From: Synechococcales cyanobacterium GL140_1_metabat_312
Lineage (GTDB): Bacteria; Cyanobacteriota; Cyanobacteriia; Leptolyngbyales; Leptolyngbyaceae
Assembly: GCA_025351345.1 (NCBI GenBank)
Contig: JANXWB010000005.1
Span: 1 to 64,000 of the forward strand
DNA length: 64,000 nt
Reading direction: 5' to 3'
Under the pieces are notes generated by a model. It did not search any database. It was not told the origin of the DNA and saw only the letters and a program-made list of their open reading frames with translations. Below, in pieces: positions 1 through 7,508 of the stretch (position 1 is the stretch's first letter; each line of letters begins with the position of its first letter). A program made the position numbers and the translations under genes.

Positions 1-9
1 CGCTGAATA

Positions 10-350
10 ATGACCTTCCGACCTGAACTAATTGACGAGTTGTTGAAAGATTATAAAAATGTTGATGATTTGATGGGACAAGGTGAAATCTTCAAACAAT
101 TGAGTAAAGCCCTAATTGAGCGATGTCTGACCGCAGAATTAGATACGCATCTAGACGAGGAGAAAGCATCACCAGAATCAGACGGTCCTAAGAATCGGCA
201 TAACGGACACAGCAAAAAGACCATTAAAGGAGAGTTTGGTCAATCAGAGATTTAAATCCCACGAGACCGAAACGGCGCGTTTGAACCTCAGTTAATCGCC
301 AAAGGGCAAACACGGTTTAACGGGTTTGATGAGAAAATCATATCGCTGCA
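10..350 (+). pseudogene. IS256-family transposase, N-terminal remnant
   Basis: The first 81 codons read as the N-terminus of a mutator-type (IS256) DDE transposase (LIDELLKDYKNVDDLMGQ, then GPKNRHNGHSKKT). An in-frame TAA at 253-255 interrupts it, and the same frame continues on the far side with the next expected family block (IPRDRNGAFEPQL ... FDEKIISL) until about position 350, where similarity stops. About 110 codons of a roughly 400-codon protein remain and the DDE catalytic core is absent, so this is a dead fragment. Family assignment is from recognised sequence; the exact right boundary is an estimate. Confidence 0.85.
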
Positions 351-456
351 CCTCCCGGCTGGCCTGATTCAAAAGATTCGACTGGCAAGACTTAAGAACA
401 AGTCTTATGATTCTCCAATTAGGGATTTCTACAGGATACGTGGTGCGGTTAGATAT

Positions 457-1035
457 TTACTTCTCTACAGGAGAAGAACCTGTTGGACAAGTTGGTGTTT
501 CCGTCTCAGATTTAGGTGCAGAGATGCCTGTGGGTGGTTTTTCTGATGGGGTATCAGTACCGCAGACGATAGAAATTGTAATCTCATTATTAGCATTTCC
601 AACTGCAAATACTGAAACTGCAAAACTTTTCACATTATCTTGTTTAGCAGTCGCGGTCATGGTGACTGACTTCGGCTGAGCGTCAACGATTTTCAATAAA
701 TAATTATTGTCTTCCGCCTTGATTCCTATCCCAAGATCATCAATAGTGCCACTAAACTTATTTTTTTCAAGAAAGAATGCCTGTTGCCCTTTAGATAAAG
801 CACTCAAGTACACTTTCCCTGACGACTCGATGGCCTTTTTTCTCTCGCTCGGTTCATTGACATCTGTGGGTGAGCTAGTAGTAGTTACTGTGGGAGTTGG
901 AGTTGAGGTGGGCGTACTTGTCGGAGTTGTGGTGGCGGCAGTAGTTGGTTGATTTGTAGGTGTAGTGTTACATCCTGTGAGTAACGCGATCGCAGCAGTT
1001 AGAAACAGCCCAGACTTAGAGTAATTAGTAGGCAT
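457..1035 (-). CDS. Lipoprotein with a type IV pilin-like (GspG/H-like) head domain
   Basis: The predicted protein starts MPTNYSKSGLFL and has a lipobox (ALLTGC) near residue 22, so it is probably a lipid-anchored envelope protein. A Thr/Pro/Ser-rich linker of about 35 residues follows. The C-terminal 120 residues (YLSALSKGQQAFFLEKNKF, DDLGIGIK, then a late IVCG and a terminal Cys) match the head domain of cyanobacterial type IV pilin-like proteins. A normal pilin would have a prepilin peptidase site and a hydrophobic helix at residue 1; here both are replaced by lipobox and linker. An upstream ATG at 1086 would add 17 residues but puts the signal peptide internal, so 1035 is preferred. It lies between two insertion-sequence remnants. 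Function is inferred, not known. Confidence 0.72.
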   Translation of the reverse strand: MPTNYSKSGLFLTAAIALLTGCNTTPTNQPTTAATTTPTSTPTSTPTPTVTTTSSPTDVNEPSERKKAIESSGKVYLSALSKGQQAFFLEKNKFSGTIDDLGIGIKAEDNNYLLKIVDAQPKSVTMTATAKQDNVKSFAVSVFAVGNANNEITISIVCGTDTPSEKPPTGISAPKSETETPTCPTGSSPVEK

Positions 1036-1339
1036 ATTAGTAATATGTTTTAGATGTAAATCAGAAAGGTTATGTCTAATATACATTACTTATGTTGTAG
1101 AAGTTCATGGGGGTAATGAGAAATGATCATTTAAGCAATTATTTTAAGTGATTTGTACTTATTTTTAGGAATTGAGGTCATTTGAGGAGTCGGCACTGGA
1201 GTTGGGTTTAATTCTGGAGAATGAGCAGACTGAACTATCAAAATGATATTCTCGGCAATCGTAAACGCTTAGTGCCATGACAACCCGCTTGAGCGACTTG
1301 CATGATAATAAAGCTGTCCGCAAATTGCTCGGTTACAAG
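1036..1339. other. Intergenic stretch with one possible truncated reading frame
   Basis: No convincing gene. A short reading frame starts with ATG at 1277 (MTTRLSDLHDNKAVRKLLG) and runs directly into the left end of the IS5-type element at 1340, ending 8 codons inside it. It may be the front of a gene cut by that insertion, but it is too short to identify. Confidence 0.3.
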
Positions 1340-1783
1340 AGACATTATCGGAAATTAGGATAATCAATAAAATTTAGTATACTCAGGATATTGTTGAATC
1401 ATCTTTGACATCATGAAAATGAGCTACAGCGAATTAAAAGGAAAACCAAAAACGCTACAAAGCCTGACGGGTTTGAATCCACAGGAGTTTTCCATTTTAT
1501 TAGAAAGCTTTGAGTTAGCCTGGTTCGAGTCCCTGTCTACCCATGCGGATAATCCAAATCGCCGACGCGCCTATGGTGCGGGACGAAAGTCCGAGCTTAA
1601 ATTAATAGAAGACAAATTACTGTGTGTAATCGTCAAAAAAAGGAGAATAACTGCCTGAAATCAGCCTAATCTAGAGAGAATTGCGTAAAAAGGGCTGGCA
1701 ATAAAGCATAAAAGTGAGCAATGTAGTTTGGAAACTGATGATTTCTTCAATATAGTTACTACCCACTATTTCCTTCAATGTCT
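1340..1783 (+). mobile_element. IS5-type element, internally deleted (MITE-like derivative)
   Basis: The ends carry imperfect terminal inverted repeats: AGACATTATCGGAAAT at 1340 and, on the other strand from 1783, AGACATTGAAGGAAAT. Between them the first ~70 codons of a DDE_Tnp_4-like IS5-family transposase (from ATG 1413, MKMSYSELKGKPKTLQSL) join, out of frame, to the last ~14 codons of the same protein (NRQKKENNCLKSA, stop near 1670). The middle of the gene, including the catalytic residues, is missing. The same C-terminus and right end occur in reverse at 46330-46600. Such an element could only move with a transposase supplied from elsewhere. Confidence 0.75.
1413..1670 (+). pseudogene. 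IS5-family transposase, N-terminus fused out of frame to C-terminal tail
   Basis: From ATG 1413 the frame encodes the N-terminal helix-turn-helix part of an IS5-type transposase (LTGLNPQEFSILLESF) and stays open to 1658. From about codon 70 the DNA corresponds to the transposase C-terminus, but that tail (RQKKENNCLKSA) is in a different frame and ends at a TAA near 1668-1670. The catalytic DDE region is absent. The deletion junction lies around 1620-1630, after KLLCVI. Confidence 0.75.
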
Positions 1784-2387
1784 AATATTGAAATAGATAA
1801 GCATTGAACGATCGCACTGCCGAACCCAAGTCTGTTTCTGCCATCATGATATGTCGCTTGAAAATTGCTAAATCTAAATCCTGTAATTCCTCTAATTCAC
1901 TGCGATCGATGGATTCATAACCTTGTTCTCTGAGACGATAAAGCATCAAAGTTCCATCTTCCCAAAACCAAACTTCAGGAACGCCAATTGCCTTGTATCG
2001 ATCGAGTTTACGAATACCGCCACTACTGAATACAATTTCAATGGACAAATCCGGTATAGCTTTCTGGGAACCGATACAATAGGACTGATCGGGCTGGGCG
2101 GCGGCAATGCCTTCTCGTTCTTGATCCGCAGAGCCAATAGCAAAAAATAGAATTCCTTGGTGTGCTAAGAAGTTAGTCAATAACACTCCGATCGCATGGG
2201 AAAAGATTTCGTGAAAACGTCCCGGCATAACAATCTCGATCGTTCCATCAAAATAAAATAATCTCGCCCCAGAAGTCAGCGCACAGCCTTGTCGAATCAG
2301 TTTGAAATGGTCCCAGCCACCCTGAATGAGTACGCGATCGTCTTGAGTTGGTCTTTCGATAATCGGGAATGGGCGATTGGCGATCAT
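1782..2387 (-). CDS. Uma2-family (DUF820) putative restriction endonuclease
   Basis: This 201-residue protein has the PD-(D/E)XK-like core of the Uma2/DUF820 family, which is heavily expanded in cyanobacteria: an FDGTIEIVMPG strand near residue 50, AIPDLSIEIVFSSGG with the acidic metal ligands near 110-118, and the K...Y...GVPEVWFWE block near 125-140. Family members are presumed nucleases, but their substrates are unknown. The stop codon at 1782-1784 coincides with the right inverted repeat of the neighbouring IS5-type element, so the last few residues (FQY) may have been set by that insertion. It appears monocistronic. Confidence 0.85.
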   Translation of the reverse strand: MIANRPFPIIERPTQDDRVLIQGGWDHFKLIRQGCALTSGARLFYFDGTIEIVMPGRFHEIFSHAIGVLLTNFLAHQGILFFAIGSADQEREGIAAAQPDQSYCIGSQKAIPDLSIEIVFSSGGIRKLDRYKAIGVPEVWFWEDGTLMLYRLREQGYESIDRSELEELQDLDLAIFKRHIMMAETDLGSAVRSFNAYLFQY

Positions 2388-2508
2388 ATTACACCTTGTG
2401 AGATTTAAAAATTCCCAGGTTTATTTAAACTATTATTTCACTCAAGTTACTGTATGGAGTGATTTCACAAAACAATATCACGCATTGCAGAGTAATATCC
2501 GATCGGCC

Positions 2509-2832
2509 TCATTCCGCAAACATCTCAGCCAAAACCTTCAAAACGAATTCCTGTTCAGCTTGACTTATTCTCCCTAACTTCTTAATCAATCGAGTCTTAT
2601 CCACACAACGGATCTGATCCAAAATAATCTGGCCTACTTTATCCTCGAATGTACAAATTACACGACTCGGATAGTCTCCACCTTTGCTGGTCATAGGTGC
2701 AACAATCAATGTGCTTACACTTCTATTCATCTCGTTGGGCGATATGACTACGCAAGGACGTGTCTTTTGAATTTAGCGACCGATCGTAAGATTAAGCTGA
2801 ACTAAAAAAACATCAAAGCGTTTAACTACCAT
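2509..2832 (-). pseudogene. mazF: MazF/PemK-family toxin interrupted by a nonsense codon
   Basis: Reading from ATG 2832 gives MVVKRFDVFLVQLNLTIGR, then TAA at 2775-2773, and then the same frame continues as IQKTRPCVVISPNEMNRS and on to 2509. That is the layout of a ~107-residue MazF mRNA interferase with one mutated codon (codon 20). The start overlaps the 3' end of the antitoxin gene by 7 bases, as is typical of translationally coupled mazEF. A shorter product could begin at ATG 2730 (73 residues), but it would lack the N-terminal strands and the conserved RPCVVIS block. The toxin is therefore probably inactive unless the stop is read through. Confidence 0.85.
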
Positions 2833-3086
2833 TCCCATTCTGTCTCATCCCATTCCGTTGGAATATACTCATCTAGCATTACATCATCACCATTTGCCGC
2901 CATTCTCGCAAAAGCCTCATCCCATCCCGCTCTCGGATGGACCACCGATCGAATTATCAAATGATTACCTTCGAGATTAATCTCCACCTCACCTTCAAGC
3001 CCACTTTGTTCAAGTAAAAGCTTAGGAATCCGAATTCCTTGAGAATTTCCAATCTTGATAATCCGAGTCTTAATGGCTGTACTCAT
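2826..3086 (-). CDS. mazE: MazE-like AbrB-domain antitoxin
   Basis: The 86-residue protein begins with a swapped-hairpin AbrB domain (TRIIKIGNSQGIRIPKLLLEQ, residues 6-26; EGNHLIIRSV near 40-48), the DNA-binding half of MazE antitoxins. Its acidic C-terminal tail (MLDEYIPTEWDETEWEW) would be the disordered part that occupies the toxin. It overlaps the toxin gene downstream by 7 bases, giving a mazE-mazF order. The antitoxin reading frame is intact although the toxin has a stop codon, so it may persist as an autoregulator or as an anti-addiction remnant; that is inference. Confidence 0.88.
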   Translation of the reverse strand: MSTAIKTRIIKIGNSQGIRIPKLLLEQSGLEGEVEINLEGNHLIIRSVVHPRAGWDEAFARMAANGDDVMLDEYIPTEWDETEWEW

Positions 3087-3265
3087 GCAGGCAACCTTTC
3101 TATCAAAAGTAGATACATTGTAAGTACAAAACTTTCCCTAGTCAACGATCGCACCGTTGGGATCGATCGGCCAATCAGCAGTTCCAAATTCAACCTTCAG
3201 CCGATCGCCTACCCGCGAATAAGTTACGGGCTAAGGGCGATCGGGGTTAACCCGAATCCTATTTC

Positions 3266-3652
3266 TCATTTTCCAACCGTCATCTTAATCACGTTATAAA
3301 GCATTTCCCACTTCTCAGAGGTATCCGGCTGCGTCCCTCGATATTTGAGATTCGCGAGCATTTGAACATCATCAGGAGGTAAATTCAATCGGGTTGCACA
3401 GGCGAGAAGGCTTGCAGGGAGTCCATTTAATTCAGAAGTCCGATCGCCTCCGTCTACCTGAATCCCCAAAGCCCCACAGAGGCTCTGTCGAACTTTCCAC
3501 GACAAATTATTGGCCTCTCCGCGTTCAATTTGAGACAGATAGGTTCTTGAAATCTCCACTTGCTGAGCTAGGGTATCTTGGCTCAGTTTTTCTTGTTTAC
3601 GCCGATCGCGCACCTGCAACCCAAACCGGACCGCCGCATCTATTTCATCCAT
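3266..3652 (-). CDS. XRE-family transcriptional regulator
   Basis: A 128-residue protein with an N-terminal Cro/C1-type helix-turn-helix (LGLQVRDRRKQEKLSQDTLA, then VEISRTYLSQIERGEANNL, about residues 10-55) and a C-terminal part with no recognised domain. The longest reading frame starts at 3709, but ATG 3652 has a strong GGAGGATAAG ribosome site immediately upstream and begins at the expected place relative to the domain, so it was chosen. It is divergent from a three-gene operon of unknown genes. The shared intergenic region contains inverted and direct repeats around a strong promoter, so this protein is the likely repressor of that operon and of itself. Confidence 0.85.
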   Translation of the reverse strand: MDEIDAAVRFGLQVRDRRKQEKLSQDTLAQQVEISRTYLSQIERGEANNLSWKVRQSLCGALGIQVDGGDRTSELNGLPASLLACATRLNLPPDDVQMLANLKYRGTQPDTSEKWEMLYNVIKMTVGK

Positions 3653-3700
3653 CTTATCCTCCAATTCCTGAATACTACAGAGACTTATTTTGCAAATCAC

Positions 3701-3763
3701 AGTTGTCAAAGTTGTGGCAGACCACTATAATAGTTTACATGAGCTGACAACCACAGTTTACAT
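3701..3763 (+). promoter_or_regulatory. Divergent promoter/operator region
   Basis: On the plus strand TTGTCA (3703-3708), 17 bases, then a perfect TATAAT (3726-3731) form a strong sigma-70-type promoter for the operon beginning at 3893. The motif GTTGTCA at 3702-3708 is repeated inverted as TGACAAC at 3745-3751, and AGTTTACAT occurs twice directly (3732-3740 and 3755-3763), just downstream of the -10 box. Read on the minus strand the -35 bases give TTGACA, so the two directions may share this element. These repeats are candidate operators for the adjacent XRE protein. Confidence 0.6.
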
Positions 3764-3848
3764 CACTCTTTCACAATCGCAAGAAAATTTCAGGATGAAC
3801 CGTATGATTGCTCCCCATTCGATTCCGACTTTTCCGACCTTAGTAAGT

Positions 3849-3874
3849 CAGATTAGTAATTCAGATTAGTAATT
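3849..3874. repeat. Two-copy tandem repeat of 13 bp
   Basis: CAGATTAGTAATT occurs twice head to tail immediately upstream of the first gene of the three-gene operon. It lies in the predicted 5' untranslated leader; no function is evident. Confidence 0.7.
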
Positions 3875-3892
3875 CAGTTAGGAATGTGGCCT

Positions 3893-4231
3893 ATGAATCT
3901 CTCAATGAATCCAGAATTGAAGCTTAGAAAACCAATCGTAGGCCGTTTCTTTTCACTCCAAAATGGGCGAGTTGGGCAATACCTTTCCCCCAGAGTTTTG
4001 GTAGTGCGTCAGCCATTCCGATCGAATTCTAATGACCTCCACTGTTTTGGATTTGAGCAAGCCAAAGCTGCTGCACGGTTTGCAAAACATCTTGCCTATC
4101 GTGGTTATTCATACGAACTTTTGCTCAATGGCTGGACCCATCAACCCTACGAAATCCGAGTTTCAGTACCCCTCCAAAACGCCAAACTCTTAACCCAAAC
4201 CCTAGCCTTTTGGGATCGCCAACAACCATAG
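3893..4231 (+). CDS. Hypothetical protein, first gene of XRE-flanked operon
   Basis: I do not recognise this 112-residue protein. It is basic and soluble, without a signal peptide or membrane segment; the middle has a helical stretch (FEQAKAAARFAKHLAYRG, roughly residues 55-72) followed by a YEIRVSVP strand. ATG 3893 is preferred to ATG 3884 because AGGA lies at a usable distance only from the later start. It follows a strong promoter and operator-like repeats and is followed by two more small genes in the same direction (gaps of 34 and 48 bases), so the three probably form one transcript controlled by the divergent XRE regulator. Confidence 0.65.
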   Translation: MNLSMNPELKLRKPIVGRFFSLQNGRVGQYLSPRVLVVRQPFRSNSNDLHCFGFEQAKAAARFAKHLAYRGYSYELLLNGWTHQPYEIRVSVPLQNAKLLTQTLAFWDRQQP

Positions 4232-4265
4232 TTCAATTCTCAATTCCTACTCTGAGGCCAATCCA

Positions 4266-4610
4266 ATGATGAAGCACTTTGTCTTAAATCTAAATCCTAC
4301 GGCTCAATTTGAATGGGAGCGATGTGCATTACAACATCCTATTACTGCTGAACAACCCAACTTTGCGGATCTGATTGCCGATAGTGTCACCGAATCGATT
4401 CATGAAGGACGATCGCCCATGGCAGGTGATAGACCATCAGGTTCTTATTTAATTGCCGTTAAATTGGAGGTGACAATTCTTGAAAGCCATATCAGTGAAA
4501 GTATCCCTGATAGCTTTCCTAGTTCGATCGCAATTCCTTTTGTTGAGACAGAGCGGGTGAATGAATTGCGCTCTAGACGACCCACATTACAAGGCCTAAA
4601 AGTCTCCTAG
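4266..4610 (+). CDS. Hypothetical protein, second gene of XRE-flanked operon
   Basis: A 114-residue protein of unknown family. It opens MMKHFVLNLNPTAQFEWERC and has a mid-region SYLIAVKLEVTILES that looks like paired beta strands. There is no signal peptide, membrane helix or metal-binding motif. A GAGG ribosome site lies 9 bases upstream of the first of two consecutive ATGs. HIP1-type GATCG sites within it suggest it has resided in a cyanobacterial genome for some time. Its role can only be guessed from co-transcription with its two neighbours. Confidence 0.65.
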   Translation: MMKHFVLNLNPTAQFEWERCALQHPITAEQPNFADLIADSVTESIHEGRSPMAGDRPSGSYLIAVKLEVTILESHISESIPDSFPSSIAIPFVETERVNELRSRRPTLQGLKVS

Positions 4611-4658
4611 TTCCTCTCTGAGACAACTTTTAATTCATTTAATCATTGGAAAAGTATC

Positions 4659-5033
4659 ATGCGTTTATCCCTAATTCAATATCCAAGTGCGATCGCTCAA
4701 GCTGCTGAATCCCTGAGTGAAATTGACTTCCGTATGGGTGAAGCTCGTCAACATTTAGCGCGTCTAGAGGGCAATGCTGAGATGATAATTGCCTTTGAAG
4801 CTGTGCTTAAAAATGACAATCAACGCCGTGCTCGACGTTTTGAAGTTCTACAATCTAATCCTGAATATGACAAAGCACTCATTTATATCAATCGGCTGAC
4901 AGCAGATAAAGCCAATGCCACGGCACGATTAGAGCACCTTAGAAATGATTTTGCAGTTGCTAAACTAGAACTTCAAAATACTATTGCCCAACGCATTACA
5001 GGAATTGAATCCCGTGAATTAGTGGGTCTCTAA
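4659..5033 (+). CDS. Hypothetical coiled-coil protein, third gene of XRE-flanked operon
   Basis: A 124-residue, almost entirely helical protein. Residues 15-55 and 80-115 have heptad-like patterns rich in Ala, Leu, Glu and Arg (SLSEIDFRMGEARQHLARLE; NATARLEHLRNDFAVAKLEL), so an antiparallel coiled-coil hairpin is likely. It is not a recognised family; small coiled-coil proteins of this type occur in phage and plasmid early operons, which fits the XRE-regulated setting but does not prove it. A GGAAA ribosome site precedes the ATG. No terminator was clear in the 228-base gap downstream. Confidence 0.65.
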   Translation: MRLSLIQYPSAIAQAAESLSEIDFRMGEARQHLARLEGNAEMIIAFEAVLKNDNQRRARRFEVLQSNPEYDKALIYINRLTADKANATARLEHLRNDFAVAKLELQNTIAQRITGIESRELVGL

Positions 5034-5261
5034 CATAAATTTTGAAGTAATTTTTTCCTGTCTGCCATCTGAAGTTCAGGTGGCAGCTTCATCGAAATTT
5101 GAGTTGCAGATTCTTTATTTTCATTTGATATGGAATTACAGAAAATTCTCTCCTCATGCTGTTAGGTAATAGTTTGGCAACAAACAGATAGACCCATTCC
5201 AGGTCCTTAATCGTAGTTCCTTAATTGTAGTGTGCGTCAACTCAGGGATAAACGAGATGAC

Positions 5262-5786
5262 CTAAGTCTTGGGTAGTTTTAAACTCGGTTCAATCACATC
5301 ACGCCATTGAACAATGCCACCCGTTAAATTAGTTGCAGAAATTCCAGCTTGACGAAGCCGATCGATTGCTCGGTTGGATCTGGTTCCTGAATAACAATAG
5401 GTAATGATTTTTCTGGATTCTTTACTTTGTAATTCTTGAATTATTTTAAGTCCCGATCCATCTTCAATATCACGTAGATTAATATGAATTGCTCCCGGAA
5501 GATGACTCCGATCGAATTCTGGTGTATTCCTAACATCAATCAATAGAATTTCCCCACGCTGTTGGTCCAGAGTTTGTTTCAATTCAGAAGCGCTAATCTG
5601 AGGAGCTTGTGCCGCTAATAGGGCATTGCCTAGGATGGGTAGAGAGGTGAACGAGCGAGTGGGAACTCTGGAAGCGACTAAGGGTTTTAGTAAAGGCGGA
5701 TGAATAATGGCAACAGTGGTGAATGTTACAAGACTTGCTGTGATGGTCAAAAGGCCAATTACGATCGTCTTAATAGTGGATTTCAT
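5262..5786 (-). CDS. Rhodanese-like domain protein, membrane-anchored or exported
   Basis: Residues 1-30 form a hydrophobic N-terminal segment (IVIGLLTITASLVTFTTVAI) that acts as signal peptide or membrane anchor. The rest is one rhodanese domain: ILLIDVRNTPEFDRSHLPGA near residue 80 and an active-site loop TYCYSGTRSNRA near residue 130 whose first Cys would carry the persulfide. It probably acts in the periplasm, either as a sulfurtransferase or as a redox/phosphatase-like module; the substrate is unknown. It is monocistronic, with its back to the DUF2791 ATPase gene. Confidence 0.88.
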   Translation of the reverse strand: MKSTIKTIVIGLLTITASLVTFTTVAIIHPPLLKPLVASRVPTRSFTSLPILGNALLAAQAPQISASELKQTLDQQRGEILLIDVRNTPEFDRSHLPGAIHINLRDIEDGSGLKIIQELQSKESRKIITYCYSGTRSNRAIDRLRQAGISATNLTGGIVQWRDVIEPSLKLPKT

Positions 5787-5887
5787 GGGTTTGGCATGGG
5801 ATTATTAATTTAAATTCTATGATACTTTTTGGAGCTATGCTGCAATTGTGAAGCTAAGAACCTGATTGATTTTTTAAAATAAAAATA

Positions 5888-7258
5888 TTACAAGGTAAAT
5901 TCTGCGAACTCATCAGAAACCTTTTCGGATTTCTCCGATCGAGCTGTCACAGTCGGCTTTTGCTGAAGTACCGCATCAATGGACATAGTGGGATTCTGAT
6001 GCAATACATTCAATACACCCGTAAAGTCACGAACTAATTCCCCAGGTGTCAGTAATGAAGCCGCCCCCGCAGGGCCACCAATACGCGATCGCATGACTTG
6101 TAATACAGTTTCTAAATCTGCTAGTGCTAATGGAGATTCATATTCATAATGACATTGATGAATATTACTCAATCGCTCCATTAATCCCAACAAACTCTCA
6201 TCACTCAATGGCTCTAACCGCACCACCGGAGCGATCGTATCGGTTACACCCGAGATTGAAAGCAATCGATTTTGCTGGGTACGGCGCTGCCATGCGGGAT
6301 CACTAAATAATCCACGACGAGGATCTTCCAGAAATTGCGGTGTTCCCCCAATAAAAATTCCAAGACTACTCACTCGTCCTTGTAAGGTATCGTTGAACAT
6401 TGCCAAAAGTTTGTCATAGTTATTTTGACGCGAAATACTAGTCGTTATTTTAGTTAAATGGATTGCTTCATCGATAATAATCAATAATCCTTTGTAGCCA
6501 ATATCTGCAATAAATTTAGCAATTAATTTAATATAGTCATACCAAGTATCATCATCAATAATCACCCGAACTCCGATCGCTTGCCTCGACTCTGTTTTAG
6601 TCGAAAACTCTCCCCGTAACCAGCGTAATACCGATTCTTTGGTGCGATCGTCGTCCGATCGATAGGCATTCCAATAGGCAATAATCACATTCGCAAATTC
6701 AAACCCATTCACTAAATCTGCGATCGTTTGAATCACCGATCGAATCTTATCTTCAACTAACCCATCAAACCCTTCATCTTGCGGTTTTTTTCCACTTTCT
6801 TCGGCAACCTGCGATTGAATCCCTGCAATCCACCGTTCTAAAATAATCGACAATGCGCCACCATCGGGACGGCTTTTAGTAGCCAAATTATGCAACAGCT
6901 CCCGATAGGTTGCCCGTGCTTCACCATTTGATCCAGCCAATCGTCGTTCTGGCGTAATATCTGCGTCGGCCACTACAAATCCTTGGTCCATTGCCAGCGA
7001 TCGAATGGATTGTAGTAAAAAACTTTTCCCCGCGCCATAACGACCAATCACCAATCGAAACGCCGCTCCGCCGTCTGCAATATTGTTCAAATCTTGTTGC
7101 AAGGTCGCGAGTTCAGCATCACGGCCTACAGTCAAATGCTCCACACCCACACGCGGCACAACACCGGAGGCGAGAGAATTGAGGAGTGCTGTGGAAATAC
7201 GTTTGGGAAGCTTTGATTTTTTGGGTACGATCGCGATCAAGGGTAGGGATCCTCTCAA
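5888..7258 (-). CDS. DUF2791 (BrxC/BrxD-like) P-loop ATPase
   Basis: This 456-residue AAA-type ATPase begins with LTVGRDAELATLQQDL, has Walker A GRYGAGKS at about residues 72-79 and a Walker B GLLIIIDEA near 260, followed by a sensor-like IFIGGTPQFLEDPRRGLF. That order is characteristic of the DUF2791 family, whose members include the BREX phage-defence proteins BrxC and BrxD and ATPases paired with helicases or TerB-domain proteins. None of those partners (BrxL, PglZ, helicase, methyltransferase) is visible next to it; the flanks are a rhodanese and a transporter. The gene contains a full GCGATCGC site, so it looks long resident. It is either a stand-alone family member or a leftover of a larger system. 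Confidence 0.8.
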   Translation of the reverse strand: MRGSLPLIAIVPKKSKLPKRISTALLNSLASGVVPRVGVEHLTVGRDAELATLQQDLNNIADGGAAFRLVIGRYGAGKSFLLQSIRSLAMDQGFVVADADITPERRLAGSNGEARATYRELLHNLATKSRPDGGALSIILERWIAGIQSQVAEESGKKPQDEGFDGLVEDKIRSVIQTIADLVNGFEFANVIIAYWNAYRSDDDRTKESVLRWLRGEFSTKTESRQAIGVRVIIDDDTWYDYIKLIAKFIADIGYKGLLIIIDEAIHLTKITTSISRQNNYDKLLAMFNDTLQGRVSSLGIFIGGTPQFLEDPRRGLFSDPAWQRRTQQNRLLSISGVTDTIAPVVRLEPLSDESLLGLMERLSNIHQCHYEYESPLALADLETVLQVMRSRIGGPAGAASLLTPGELVRDFTGVLNVLHQNPTMSIDAVLQQKPTVTARSEKSEKVSDEFAEFTL

Positions 7259-7508
7259 AGAAGGGGTGGGCCGCTCAGGTTGTGCAGTTGGGGTGGTTTA
7301 GTCTAGCTCACTTTTCTATAAGTAGAAGGACTAACTTTAGAACTGGTAAATTATCAGTGAATCAAAAGTTCCATACCTGTGGAATTATCTGTGGAATTGT
7401 TGGCTTTAGGGGTTTGAGGGACCGTGATGTTTCTATGACACTATTTTACGGGATGGATCTGCGCTAAGTTTTAAGAGTGAATCTCTCGCTATAAAATCCC
7501 GTTAATTA

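Noticed and set aside
1515-1545. GGTTCGAGTCC resembles a tRNA T-loop
   Set aside because: It lies in the coding frame of the IS5-type transposase fragment; no acceptor stem, anticodon arm or CCA-proximal pairing can be built around it.
7083-7467. Overlapping plus-strand reading frames upstream of the symporter
   Set aside because: They lie antisense to the DUF2791 gene or in its promoter and show no protein character.
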